From Rhodobacteraceae bacterium M385 (GTDB lineage Bacteria; Pseudomonadota; Alphaproteobacteria; Rhodobacterales; Rhodobacteraceae), in NCBI GenBank assembly GCA_025141835.1, contig CP081102.1, positions 868,001 through 932,000 on the forward strand: a stretch of DNA of 64,000 bases, written 5' to 3'. The position numbers and the translations under genes were made by a program. Below are positions 25,620-34,648 of the stretch, piece by piece (position 1 is the stretch's first letter; the number at the start of each line of letters is the position of its first letter). The notes below the pieces were generated by a model. The model saw nothing but the letters and a program-made list of their open reading frames with translations. It ran no database searches and was not told the DNA's origin.

Positions 25620-27011
25620 ATGGCCAAATCGCAAGCGGTCTTCCTGGAAGGCAACCTCTTTAAGCACATCTCCATCATGTCCCTGACATCGTCAGTGGGC
25701 TTGATGGCCGTGTTCCTTGTCGATTTCGTCGACATGATCTTCATCTCGATGTTGGGGAAAGAGGAGCTGGCCGCCGCCATCGGCTATGCGGGGGCGATCT
25801 TGTTTTTCACCTCGTCATTCGGAATTGGCATGGCGATTGCCGCTGGCGCTTTGGTGGCACGGGCCTTGGGGGCAGGTGATGGGGCGCTGGCGCGGCGACG
25901 GGCCGGGACGACCTTGTTGATCGGGTTCCTCTTCGGCAGTGCCTTTGCGGCGACTGTCTGGCTGAACCTGTCGCTTCTGGTGACCCTTCTAGGGGCCAGT
26001 GACGAAACCCACGATCTCGCGGTCAGCTACCTGCAAATCATTCTGCCGTCTTTGCCGTTGCTCCTTGTTGGCATGGTAGGCGGAGCAATCCTGCGGGCGC
26101 ATGGGGACGCGCGCCGCGCCATGATGGCGACAATCATCGGCGGCGTGGTAAATGCCGTGCTCGACCCGATCCTGATCTTCGGCCTCGATCTGGAACTGAC
26201 CGGCGCAGCCATCGCCTCGGTCTGTGCACGGGTGTCTATCGCGGCTGTTTCGCTGATCCCAATCTTTCGCCACCACGGTGGCTTGGCGCGGCCCACACTG
26301 CCGGACCTGCGGCTGGATTTCGCGCCCATCGTGGCGCTGGCCGCTCCGGCGGTCCTGACGCAATTGGCAACGCCTGTGGGGCAAGCCTTTGTGACCCGCT
26401 CCATGGCCGCTTACGGGGAAGAGGCCGTGGCGGGCATGGCCATCATTGGCCGCCTGACGCCCGTGGCCTTCGGCGTGCTCTTTGCGCTGTCGGGGGCTGT
26501 GGGGCCGATTATTGGCCAGAACTTCGGGGCTGGAAAACAAGACCGCGTGACCCGAGCCTACCGCGATGCCATGCTGTTCACCGCCCTTGTGGTGGTCTTC
26601 ATCAGCGCGGTCCTTTTCGGGCTTCGGGAACCCATCGCAACGCTTTTTACAGCCACCGGAGAGGCGCGTGACCTGTTGTTCCTGTTCTGCGGGCCCTTGG
26701 CGCTGCTGTTTTTCTTCAACGGTATGATCTTCGTGTCGAACGCCAGCCTCAACAACATCGGCTATCCCTATACCTCCACCTGGGTGAACTGGGGCCGCCA
26801 TACGGTGGGCGTTATTCTTCCGGTGCTGGTGTTCTCGGCCTGGTTCGGGGCCGAGGGCGTGTTGATCGGCCAGTCTTTAGGGGGCGTGGTCTTCGGCATC
26901 TTGTCCTTTGTGCTGGTGCGTCGGATCACTAAAACCGCGAAGACGGCTCCGCCGGATGAGCCGTTCGCCCGCCAAGCCCGTTTGCTGGCGCTGTTCCACC
27001 GCCACCGCTAA
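25620..27011 (+). CDS. MATE-family efflux transporter
   Basis: A 463-residue, 12-TM antiporter of the multidrug and toxin extrusion family (NorM/DinF-like), using a Na+ or H+ gradient to expel organic compounds. Two homologous halves are seen. Diagnostic segments are VDMIFISMLGKEELAA (TM1), SFGIGMAIAAGALVARALGAG (TM2), and in the second half PVAFGVLFALSGAVGPIIGQNFGAGKQ. The ATG at 25620 is used; a GTG at 25584 would prepend 12 residues without family similarity. Substrate not predictable. Confidence 0.9.
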   Translation: MAKSQAVFLEGNLFKHISIMSLTSSVGLMAVFLVDFVDMIFISMLGKEELAAAIGYAGAILFFTSSFGIGMAIAAGALVARALGAGDGALARRRAGTTLLIGFLFGSAFAATVWLNLSLLVTLLGASDETHDLAVSYLQIILPSLPLLLVGMVGGAILRAHGDARRAMMATIIGGVVNAVLDPILIFGLDLELTGAAIASVCARVSIAAVSLIPIFRHHGGLARPTLPDLRLDFAPIVALAAPAVLTQLATPVGQAFVTRSMAAYGEEAVAGMAIIGRLTPVAFGVLFALSGAVGPIIGQNFGAGKQDRVTRAYRDAMLFTALVVVFISAVLFGLREPIATLFTATGEARDLLFLFCGPLALLFFFNGMIFVSNASLNNIGYPYTSTWVNWGRHTVGVILPVLVFSAWFGAEGVLIGQSLGGVVFGILSFVLVRRITKTAKTAPPDEPFARQARLLALFHRHR

Positions 27012-27084
27012 CGCCTCTAAAATTTTGGGAACCATTGTCGTCTTCACAGGTTGTTCATTCAACGCAACAACAAGGAGACACCCA

Positions 27085-27273
27085 ATGGAATATGGCATCC
27101 TAGGTCTTATCGTACTGATCGCCAACATCTACGCGATCTTCAAAATCTGGACCTCCGCGGCCTCCGCTTTGGCCAAAATCATCTGGACAATCGTTATTCT
27201 GATCCTGCCGGTACTGGGCTTCATCGCTTGGTTGGTTGCAGGTCCCAAAGGCGGCAGCTCGGTTAACGTATAA
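27085..27273 (+). CDS. Small membrane protein with PLDc_N (phospholipase D nuclease N-terminal) domain
   Basis: A 62-residue protein with two TM helices (about 3-20 and 31-53) separated by KIWTSAASALAK, and ending in GPKGGSSVNV. The W(T)IVILILPVLGFIAWL segment is the PLDc_N signature found both as free small proteins and fused to PLD nucleases. Function is unknown. A good AAGGAG lies 8 nt before the ATG. A strong terminator follows. Confidence 0.8.
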   Translation: MEYGILGLIVLIANIYAIFKIWTSAASALAKIIWTIVILILPVLGFIAWLVAGPKGGSSVNV

Positions 27274-27336
27274 CGGGTCGACGTAGCGCTGTCGCGGAAC
27301 CCTCCCTTCCGCCTCCGCACTGCTCCCACTCAAGTC

Positions 27337-27364
27337 AAAGGCCACCCCTTGGGGTGGCCTTTTG
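27337..27364. terminator. Bidirectional Rho-independent terminator
   Basis: AAAGGCCACCCC-TT-GGGGTGGCCTTTT gives an 8-10-bp stem with A- and T-rich flanks. It sits between the convergent small membrane protein gene and dacB and can serve both. Confidence 0.85.
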
Positions 27365-27387
27365 GCGTTCGTGAAAGCGGTGTCGGC

Positions 27388-28869
27388 CTAAGCGTAGACC
27401 GTGCCCCACCGCTCAATCAGCGCTTGCTGCATCCGTTTGGCCGCGCCGTTGTAGGTGCGTGACCCGGCAGGGCGTTCGCGTTGATCTTCGGGGATCGCAT
27501 CGCGGCGGTCGAGGTCGGCGCTGAAAATGGTGAACGCCAGATCTCTGCCGGACGGTGCGCGGGCAAACCCTGTCAGGGTCGAGACAAAGCTAAGCGTGCC
27601 GGTCTTGCCAACCACATCGATCGGATGCCCTTGGATCACGTTGCCGTCGCGGTCGCGCATGGGGATGTCTTTCATCAACCCTCTCAACGGACCGTCTGGC
27701 CCGGCCGAGATCAACGCGTGGGTCATATCTTGCGGGCGTATCCGGCTATCGACGCCAAGCCCCGAATGGTCGACGAACCGCGCATTCCTCGCGCCTAGGG
27801 CTTCTTCCATCCACGCGGTCATGGCGGCCCCTGATTCGGGAAGGCTCGCCACCCTTTGGCCCGCCGCTTGGGTCGCCATCAGCCCCACAACTTCCGCCGT
27901 CAGGTTGGTAGACCACCGCATCATCCCGCGCAGGATCTCATCGAGCGGGTCTGACACATGTTCGACCAAAACCAGCGCCGCTTCCGGGGCGTCCAAGACG
28001 TATTCCGGCGCGCCAAGGCGAACCCCGTGACTGTCCATCAGGGTTTGGAACACCTCGGCCATATAGGCGGCGGGGCGGCGCACGGGCAGCCACCTTGATC
28101 CGGCGTTGCCAAGGGCGCCTCGGGCGACGGTCCAGGCGTCGTGGCTGGCAGCGTCCGAGTAGGTGTAGACCGGCGAGGTGCGCTCCTCCACCCGCATGCG
28201 GGCGACCTGCACGGCGGGGCGCAGGGAGGCGGACCTTGCGTCCATCGAAATGGTGTAATCCTCGCCCACCCGTTCCCATTCAAAATGGACCCGGTTGAAG
28301 TTGAGGTTCAGGGCAGAGATTGCCGGGTTATACCCCACATGAGGTAGCTGGCCGGGATCAATCTGCCAAATCTCGGGGAGGGCGCCGGTTGCAACGCGGA
28401 ACCTTCCGGTGACCTCTCGGACGCCCAGATTGACCAGATTTTCGGCCATCGTGGCCAGCGCGTCGGTGTCAAACAGCGGGTCGCCGGAGCCGACTAACCA
28501 CAGGTCTCCGTCCAGCCGCCCATCGGCCACAACACCGTCCGAGACAAGCCGGGTGCGGAAGCGGTAATTGGGGCCCAAGCGGTCCAGCGCATAGGCGCTG
28601 CTGATCGTCTTGGCGACCGAGGCGGGCGGCAGCGGAAAGAGCGGGTTCATCACCTCCAACATCTCTCCAGTGGCGGCGTCTGCCACGGCAAAACCGATGC
28701 GCCCCCCAAGGTTGGCTTCCGCCACGATATCGGCGGCCTCGGGGATGGTACGGAGCAGAAAATCACTGGGGCGCGCAAGCGGGCGCAGCGACCGTTCCGG
28801 TGCGGCAGCCCAAGCGGCGGGTGCGGTGCTTGCAAGAAGCCCGCTCAGAAATATCCGTCTGGAAATCAT
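27388..28869 (-). CDS. dacB: D-alanyl-D-alanine carboxypeptidase/endopeptidase (PBP4 type)
   Basis: A 493-residue class C penicillin-binding protein (S13 family) trimming and hydrolysing peptidoglycan cross-bridges in the periplasm. The N-terminus MISRRIFLSGLLAS is a signal peptide that resembles a Tat motif but lacks a full SRRxFLK. Catalytic motifs are S84-V-A-K87 (SxxK), S-T-N in MRWSTNLTAE, and K-T-G in VGKTGTLSF, with the long insert between them that marks PBP4. It is divergent from the DMT exporter gene. Confidence 0.92.
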   Translation of the reverse strand: MISRRIFLSGLLASTAPAAWAAAPERSLRPLARPSDFLLRTIPEAADIVAEANLGGRIGFAVADAATGEMLEVMNPLFPLPPASVAKTISSAYALDRLGPNYRFRTRLVSDGVVADGRLDGDLWLVGSGDPLFDTDALATMAENLVNLGVREVTGRFRVATGALPEIWQIDPGQLPHVGYNPAISALNLNFNRVHFEWERVGEDYTISMDARSASLRPAVQVARMRVEERTSPVYTYSDAASHDAWTVARGALGNAGSRWLPVRRPAAYMAEVFQTLMDSHGVRLGAPEYVLDAPEAALVLVEHVSDPLDEILRGMMRWSTNLTAEVVGLMATQAAGQRVASLPESGAAMTAWMEEALGARNARFVDHSGLGVDSRIRPQDMTHALISAGPDGPLRGLMKDIPMRDRDGNVIQGHPIDVVGKTGTLSFVSTLTGFARAPSGRDLAFTIFSADLDRRDAIPEDQRERPAGSRTYNGAAKRMQQALIERWGTVYA

Positions 28870-29004
28870 TGGTTCAAATCACTTGGCAGCGTGCGACAGG
28901 TTACCTTGCCAAAGGGGCAGCGCTCAACCCCCCGTAATGACACGATCTTGTGCAATATGTTGCGGGGTTTCCTTGCTTGACGAAGCGGGGTAGGGCGATG
29001 GCTA

Positions 29005-29874
29005 ATGGATAATAACACGCTTCGTGCATTGCCCCTCATGTTGTTTGCTATGGCGCTGATCCCTGCGGGGGATACGGCGGGCAAACTTCTGTCTGCGGGT
29101 GTGGGCACAGACGGCGTCCCGGTCGCGCCTGTCTTCATCGCTTGGAGCCGCTTTGCCATCGGGGCGCTGATGATTGCGCCCTTCGTCGCCCATATTGTCG
29201 AGCCTTGCCTTTTTGCCGATTGGCGCGTGTGGCTGCGGGGTTTTCTGGTGGCGGGGGGCATCACCTCGATCCTTACGGCCCTTTCGACAGAGCCGATTGC
29301 GAACGTATTCGGTGCCTTCTTTGTCGGGCCCATCGTGTCATGGCTCCTGTCTGTCTGGCTGCTGCGCGAACCGTTCTCGGCCCTGCGCTTTGGCCTGATC
29401 TGCCTCGGGTTTGTTGGGGTGATACTGGTGGTCAAACCGGGCTTTGGCATGACGCCGGGCATGGGATTTGCGGTGCTGGCGGGGCTATTTTATGGCTGCT
29501 ACCTGGTGATGAGCCGCTGGATGGCCAACATCGCGCGGCCTCGGGCCTTGCTGTTTTCGCAACTGCTGATCGGGGCGCTGATCCTGTCGGTGCCGGGGAT
29601 TTGGGCCACGCCTTCCATCACTGCGCCTGTCGTTGGCTTAACCCTGATTTCTGCGGCCTGTTCCACCTTGGGGAACCTGCTTCTGATCATCGCTTACCGC
29701 CGGGCCGAGGCCAGCCGCATGGCGCCTTTCGTCTATTCGCAGTTGATCTGGGCAACGTTGCTTGGCGCTTTGGTCTTTGACACCTTGCCCGACGGCTTGG
29801 CCCTTGCCGGGATCGTGTTGGTACTGGCGTCAGGCTTTGCGTCCCTTGCTGTGCGCGAACGCCGCGCCCCTTGA
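29005..29874 (+). CDS. DMT-superfamily (EamA) exporter
   Basis: A 289-residue inner-membrane protein with ten predicted TM segments in two EamA repeats (about 10-140 and 150-285). Conserved points are the N-terminal PAGDTAGKLL, ALSTEPIANVFGAFFVGPI before TM5, and the second-repeat GNLLLIIAYRRAEASRMAPFVYSQLIWA. The family exports amino acids, nucleotides or drugs; the substrate is not predictable. The start ATG follows the GGGTAGGGCGATGGCTAATGG region; an alternative start cannot be excluded. It ends 8 nt before the convergent nadD. Confidence 0.88.
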   Translation: MDNNTLRALPLMLFAMALIPAGDTAGKLLSAGVGTDGVPVAPVFIAWSRFAIGALMIAPFVAHIVEPCLFADWRVWLRGFLVAGGITSILTALSTEPIANVFGAFFVGPIVSWLLSVWLLREPFSALRFGLICLGFVGVILVVKPGFGMTPGMGFAVLAGLFYGCYLVMSRWMANIARPRALLFSQLLIGALILSVPGIWATPSITAPVVGLTLISAACSTLGNLLLIIAYRRAEASRMAPFVYSQLIWATLLGALVFDTLPDGLALAGIVLVLASGFASLAVRERRAP

Positions 29875-29882
29875 CCTAACGC

Positions 29883-30482
29883 TTACTTCCACCCGCCTTT
29901 CGCGCGAATGGCCGAGCTTGAAACGTCCAACATCGGCACGTTCAGAAAACACCACGCCGGCGCATCGGATTGCCCCAGCAGACGCGCCGCGCTGGCGGGA
30001 AGCTTCGCGCTTCGGAACCTTTGGGCCGCTACGGAAGTCCTTGCGGATATCCTGTCACCGGGGCGCGCCAAGACGCCCACAGGCACGCTCTCCATGATCC
30101 ATTCCCACTGCTGCCAGCGATGGAATTGCGCCAGATTATCGGCGCCCATTAACCAAACAAACCGGACGCCGGGGTAAAGGCGGCACAGCTCTTTCAGGGT
30201 CTCTGCCGTGTATCTTGTGCCAAGTTTCGCTTCGATATCAGTCACTTCAACCCTTGGATGCGTGACCAAATCCCTTGCTGCGGCCATGCGGCGGGACAGG
30301 GGGGCAGGACCGTGGGCTTTTAACGGGTTGCCGGGGGAAACAAGCCACCACACGCGGTCGAGGCCAAAGCGTTTCAACGCCTCGCGAGAGACATGAACAT
30401 GGCCTTTATGGGGCGGGTCGAAGGACCCTCCAAACAGGCCGATGGTCTGGCCGGGTTGAGCATATGGCAAGTCGTGGCGCAC
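29883..30482 (-). CDS. nadD: Nicotinate-nucleotide adenylyltransferase
   Basis: A 199-residue NAD-biosynthesis enzyme joining ATP and nicotinate mononucleotide. The nucleotidyltransferase signature is FGGSFDPPHKGHVHVS near residues 17-32, and the C-terminal SSSAIRAK completes the active site. WLVSPGNPLK and MGADNLAQFHRWQQW are NadD-specific. In this group nadD usually neighbours rsfS and proA/obgE; those are not present here, so the gene stands alone. Confidence 0.95.
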   Translation of the reverse strand: MRHDLPYAQPGQTIGLFGGSFDPPHKGHVHVSREALKRFGLDRVWWLVSPGNPLKAHGPAPLSRRMAAARDLVTHPRVEVTDIEAKLGTRYTAETLKELCRLYPGVRFVWLMGADNLAQFHRWQQWEWIMESVPVGVLARPGDRISARTSVAAQRFRSAKLPASAARLLGQSDAPAWCFLNVPMLDVSSSAIRAKGGWK

Positions 30483-30682
30483 GTCGCGGCCCCTTCGTTT
30501 GACGCGCTTTGATGGGGCGCGGGGGGCGGGCTGTCAATCGCCTGACACTTCAGGACCGCAAAGGGGAGATAGCGACAACTTGAGCGAAATTGCCCGAAGA
30601 ATATGCGCGGATGGGGCGGGTAGTTAACCCCCGGTTCGTGACTTGGGGCCTATCGTCCGTTGGATTCTGAGGGGCCCCTACC

Positions 30683-32638
30683 ATGACCGATATGACCATG
30701 ATGCTTGTCGCTTGGACCGTTAGTTTCGGGCCAATGATCCTTGATCGCGCAATCCTGTTCCTGGCGATGGAGGTGGGGCTAGCCTCGCTGCTGCTTCTTA
30801 CCTTGGCCGTGTTGCTGATCAAAATGCGGGCGTCAAACTCGGCCAAACACGCGCTTCAGGAAGTGGCGCAAACCCTTGATGATGTCTCGGCGCAGGAATC
30901 GATCCTTCGGGCCGTGGCGCAACACGCCAGCGATGGCTTGGTGTACCATGATATGGATGGCCGTATTTTGTGGGCGAACCCGGCCTATTGCCAAACCATG
31001 GGCTGGAGTCTGGAAGAAATTTTGGGCCGGCGCCCGCAGGAATTTTGTTTCCCTCCCGATTTGAAACCCTCCGAAGATGAAATCGAGAATTTCCGTTTCA
31101 ATCCATCAGGGTATGAATTCAACAGCCTCGTGCGGCGGCCCAATATGCGCCGGAATGGAGAGGTGTTTTGGCACGAATTCAACCTCTCGGTCGTTGAATC
31201 CCGTGACGGCGATGACCGGGTCGTTCTGGCCTCTCGCGATGTCACCACGCAGGTCAATCGCGAGGAAGAGCTGAAAGAAGCCCAATCCTATCTGTTCCAC
31301 GCGGCCAACCACGATGCTTTGACCGCCCTGAAGAACCGCGCGGCGCTGCTGGTCGATATCGAAAACGTGCTGCGCGGACGGCGGCAGGAGGACCGAGAAC
31401 TGGGGCTGATCTTCATCGACCTCGACCATTTCAAAGCGGTCAATGACAGCAATGGTCACGCGGCAGGCGACCAACTGCTGATCCACGTGGCCGATGCGAT
31501 GCGTGAAACGGCCCGCGACGAAGACAGTCTTTGCCGCATCGGCGGCGACGAATTCGTTATGGCCTGCCCCGGCGTCGCCAGCTTCGACGAACTTCAACAC
31601 ATCGCCGATGCTCTGCTGGACCGTATCAGAACGCCGATCCTCTGGGCCGATGCCAACCTGTCGTGTGGGGCCTCCATCGGGCTCGCGCTCAGCAATGGGG
31701 ACAATGTCACCGCCGAAGACCTGATCCGTTCGGCCGATTTCGCCCTTTACGAGGCGAAAAAGCCCGGCGCGCCGCGCGTGGCCCGCTACGATGCTTTGCT
31801 GCACGAACGGCAAGAGGCCGAAAACGCCTTGATGGAGGAATTCGCAGAAGCCCTCGACTCCGACGGGATCAGCTTCGTCTATCAGCCCATCATGGACGCT
31901 CAAAAAGGCGAGATTCGCGCGTTCGAGGCTTTGGCCCGGTGGCAGCGAAGCAACGGTGAAACCGTTGGCCCCGACACGTTCCTTTCCTATGCCGCCCGGC
32001 TTAACCGCATGGCCGATATCGACTTCGCCGCGATCCGGGCGACCACCTCTTTGGTGTCGGAATTGCAGGCCAACGGTCATGAAATCCGCGGGGCGTTCAA
32101 CACCTCCTCCGATGCTCTGGCCCACCCAGAGTTTATGGAGCGTTTGGAGCATGAGGCGTGCCGTGCGGGCCTTGATGCCCATTCTCTTGTGGCTGAGGTG
32201 TTGGAAACCACCTTTTTCGGCTCGGACACCACCGATAGCGTCGCCGCCGCCCGAATTGTGGAGCTGCGCAACAAGGGTTTCGTCGTCTACCTTGATGACT
32301 TCGGGGTGGGCTATGCGGGCCTCGCCCACCTGAGCCAGTTGGACGTCAGCGGCGTGAAGTTGGACCGGTCGTTGATCTCGAATGTAACCCATGACCGCTC
32401 TGCCCGGATCATCACCACCTCCATCCTGCGCCTGTGCGATGAACTGGGGGTTGGCACCTTGGCCGAAGGGGTGGAAACCGCTGAACAGGCGGCGTTTTTG
32501 ATGGAACATGGCTGCTTCCGCCTGCAAGGCTTCGGCATTGCCCGCCCGATGGACCGGGCGTCCCTGATCGCGATGGTGGACGCCCGCGCGCCGATCATCA
32601 TCCCCTCGGAGCAAGGCTTCGCGGCAAAGTCCGCCTAG
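30683..32638 (+). CDS. Membrane-anchored PAS-GGDEF-EAL cyclic-di-GMP signalling protein
   Basis: A 651-residue protein. One or two TM helices occupy residues 5-55. A PAS domain (about 70-190; ILWANPAYCQTMGWSLEEILG) is followed by a GGDEF domain with an intact GGDEF at 287-291 and an EAL domain beginning E415-A-L. EAL catalytic landmarks are kept: FNTS, EVLETT, YLDDFGVGYAG, VKLDRSLI and AEGVET. Both diguanylate cyclase and phosphodiesterase activities are therefore possible; the net direction cannot be read. c-di-GMP would link naturally to the polysaccharide genes elsewhere in the window, but that is inference. Confidence 0.92.
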   Translation: MTDMTMMLVAWTVSFGPMILDRAILFLAMEVGLASLLLLTLAVLLIKMRASNSAKHALQEVAQTLDDVSAQESILRAVAQHASDGLVYHDMDGRILWANPAYCQTMGWSLEEILGRRPQEFCFPPDLKPSEDEIENFRFNPSGYEFNSLVRRPNMRRNGEVFWHEFNLSVVESRDGDDRVVLASRDVTTQVNREEELKEAQSYLFHAANHDALTALKNRAALLVDIENVLRGRRQEDRELGLIFIDLDHFKAVNDSNGHAAGDQLLIHVADAMRETARDEDSLCRIGGDEFVMACPGVASFDELQHIADALLDRIRTPILWADANLSCGASIGLALSNGDNVTAEDLIRSADFALYEAKKPGAPRVARYDALLHERQEAENALMEEFAEALDSDGISFVYQPIMDAQKGEIRAFEALARWQRSNGETVGPDTFLSYAARLNRMADIDFAAIRATTSLVSELQANGHEIRGAFNTSSDALAHPEFMERLEHEACRAGLDAHSLVAEVLETTFFGSDTTDSVAAARIVELRNKGFVVYLDDFGVGYAGLAHLSQLDVSGVKLDRSLISNVTHDRSARIITTSILRLCDELGVGTLAEGVETAEQAAFLMEHGCFRLQGFGIARPMDRASLIAMVDARAPIIIPSEQGFAAKSA

Positions 32639-32733
32639 GCCGCTTGTCGCCTTCCCAAACCCATTGATTGCCGTTCCCGCAACGCCCCTTTAAAGAAGGG
32701 CGCAACAGCGAATTTTTTGAACGGAGTGGACCC

Positions 32734-34389
32734 ATGGCCGCCTATCAATACGTGTACCATATGGACGGTGTGTCCAAGACCTACCCCGGCGGCAAAAAAT
32801 GCTTTGAGAACATCCGCCTATCCTTCCTCCCCGGTGTGAAAATCGGTGTCGTAGGGGTGAACGGCGCGGGTAAATCGACGCTGATGAAGATTATGGCGGG
32901 TCTCGACAAAGACTTCACCGGCGAGGCTTGGGCCGCCGAAGGCGCCAAGGTTGGCTACCTGCCGCAGGAACCGCAATTGGACGACACGCTGTCAGTGCGC
33001 GAAAACGTCATGCTTGGCGTGGCCGAGAAGAAGGCCAAACTCGATAAATACAACGAACTGGCGATGAACTATTCCGACGAGACGGCAGAAGAAATGGCCG
33101 CCTTGCAGGACGAGATCGACGCCAACAACCTTTGGGATCTCGACAGCCAGATCGACGTGGCGATGGAAGCGCTCCGCTGCCCCCCCGATGACGCACCCGT
33201 GGAAACGCTCTCGGGTGGTGAACGCCGCCGTGTCGCGCTGTGCAAACTGTTGCTCGAAGCGCCCGAAATGCTGCTGCTCGATGAACCGACCAACCACCTG
33301 GACGCCGAGACGATCGCATGGCTGCAACAGCACCTGATCGACTACAAGGGCACGATCCTGATCGTCACCCACGACCGTTATTTCCTTGACGATATCACCT
33401 CTTGGATCTTGGAGTTGGATCGGGGGCGCGGCATCCCTTACGAGGGCAATTACTCCGCTTGGCTGGAGCAAAAAGCCAAACGGCTGGAGCAGGAAGCCCG
33501 CGAAGACAAGACCCGCCAGAAGACGCTGGAGCGAGAGCTTGAATGGATCAGGCAGGGTGCCAAGGCCCGTCAGGCCAAGCAGAAGGCGCGGATCAACGCC
33601 TATGAAGATCTGGCCGGAAAGTCCGAGCGCGAGAAACTGTCGCGTGCCACGATCATCATCCCCAACGGTGAACGCCTCGGCTCCAAAGTGATCGAGATCG
33701 AGAACCTGAAAAAAGGCTACGGCGACAAGCTGCTGATCGAAGACCTCTCCTTCGCGTTGCCCCCCGGCGGTATCGTCGGCGTCATCGGCCCCAACGGCGC
33801 GGGCAAATCCACCTTCTTCCGCATGCTCACCGGCCAAGAACAGCCCGACGCAGGCACGCTGGAATACGGCGACACGGTGGACCTCGCCTATGTGGACCAA
33901 TCGCGCGACGCATTGGACGCCAACACGACCGTGTGGGAGGAAATCTCCGGCGGGGCCGAGATCATCGAGTTGGGCGACGCCACCATGAACTCCCGCGCCT
34001 ATTGCTCGGCGTTTAACTTCAAAGGCGGCGATCAGCAGAAGAAAGTCGGTCAGCTGTCAGGCGGTGAACGTAATCGCGTCCACATGGCCAAGCTGTTGAA
34101 ATCAGGCGGCAACGTGCTGCTCCTCGACGAACCTACCAACGATCTGGACGTCGAAACCCTGCGCGCGTTGGAAGACGCCCTCACCGATTTCGCCGGCTGC
34201 GCCGTGGTGATTTCTCACGACCGCTTCTTCCTTGACCGGATTTGCACGCACATCCTGGCGTTCGAGGGCGAGGCCCACGTCGAATGGTTCGAAGGCGACT
34301 TCTCGGCCTATGAGGAAGACAAGAAGCGTCGCCTGGGGCCGGATGCGCTGGAGCCGAAGCGGTTGAAGCATAAGAAGTTTGTGAGGTGA
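32734..34389 (+). CDS. ettA: ABC-F energy-dependent translational throttle protein EttA
   Basis: A 551-residue soluble tandem ATPase that binds the ribosomal E site and gates entry into elongation according to ATP/ADP. The first NBD has VVGVNGAGKSTLM, LSGGERRRVALCKLLLEAPEMLLLDEPTNHLDAE and a switch His in THDRYFLDD. The EttA-type linker has LEQEAREDKTRQKTLERELEWI. The second NBD has VIGPNGAGKST and LSGGERNRVHMAKLL. Start 32734 follows CGGAGTGG. A REP hairpin begins 12 nt after the stop. Confidence 0.95.
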   Translation: MAAYQYVYHMDGVSKTYPGGKKCFENIRLSFLPGVKIGVVGVNGAGKSTLMKIMAGLDKDFTGEAWAAEGAKVGYLPQEPQLDDTLSVRENVMLGVAEKKAKLDKYNELAMNYSDETAEEMAALQDEIDANNLWDLDSQIDVAMEALRCPPDDAPVETLSGGERRRVALCKLLLEAPEMLLLDEPTNHLDAETIAWLQQHLIDYKGTILIVTHDRYFLDDITSWILELDRGRGIPYEGNYSAWLEQKAKRLEQEAREDKTRQKTLERELEWIRQGAKARQAKQKARINAYEDLAGKSEREKLSRATIIIPNGERLGSKVIEIENLKKGYGDKLLIEDLSFALPPGGIVGVIGPNGAGKSTFFRMLTGQEQPDAGTLEYGDTVDLAYVDQSRDALDANTTVWEEISGGAEIIELGDATMNSRAYCSAFNFKGGDQQKKVGQLSGGERNRVHMAKLLKSGGNVLLLDEPTNDLDVETLRALEDALTDFAGCAVVISHDRFFLDRICTHILAFEGEAHVEWFEGDFSAYEEDKKRRLGPDALEPKRLKHKKFVR

Positions 34390-34401
34390 GAAGAACTGCG
34401 C

Positions 34402-34463
34402 GTAGACCGGGCCTTGGCCCGGGAATTCGAACGACGAAAAACCCGGGCCAAGGCCCGGTCTAC
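34402..34463. repeat. REP pair (BIME-like), copy 1
   Basis: Two inverted 22-nt arms beginning GTAGACCGGGCCTTGG and ending in CGGTCTAC flank an 18-nt centre. Each arm is itself a hairpin (CCGGGCC-TT-GGCCCGG) with GTAG at its foot, the layout recognised by RAYT enzymes. It lies directly after ettA. Confidence 0.85.
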
Positions 34464-34586
34464 GCCACCTCTCCAAACTCTCCCATCGGCGCCACTCTGG
34501 ACCATTCCGCCTCCTCCCGGCCCAAGCGGATATCTCGGTGAATGGACGATGCCACTCAATCGGTCGGCCTCTCCACAAGAGCGTTG
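34464..34586 (-). pseudogene. Decayed tandem copy of the RAYT 3' end
   Basis: Read on the minus strand, this encodes VERPTD-stop-VASSIHRDIRLGR, then EEAEWSRVAPMGEFGEVA, matching the last ~38 residues of the intact RAYT (VEKPTDWVASSIHRDIRLGR onward). The Trp codon TGG has become TGA. Together with REP copy 1 it forms a 185-bp unit duplicated in tandem. Confidence 0.75.
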
Positions 34587-34648
34587 GTAGACCGGGCCTT
34601 GGCCCGGGAATTCGAACGACGAAAAACCCGGGCCAAGGCCCGGTCTAC
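34587..34648. repeat. REP pair (BIME-like), copy 2
   Basis: Identical to copy 1 over the 62 nt, exactly 185 bp further on. Its right arm supplies the stop codon of the RAYT gene: the TAG of the GTAG foot. Confidence 0.85.

Noticed and set aside
31106..32614. A 502-codon open frame antisense to the GGDEF/EAL gene
   Set aside because: The sense gene has intact catalytic motifs throughout; the antisense product is low in conserved patterns and rich in Gln/Gly/Arg, typical of a shadow frame.
34402..34648. Possible CRISPR array because of repeated sequence
   Set aside because: Only two long units, each an inverted pair of hairpins, with coding remnant rather than unique spacers; this is a REP/BIME locus.
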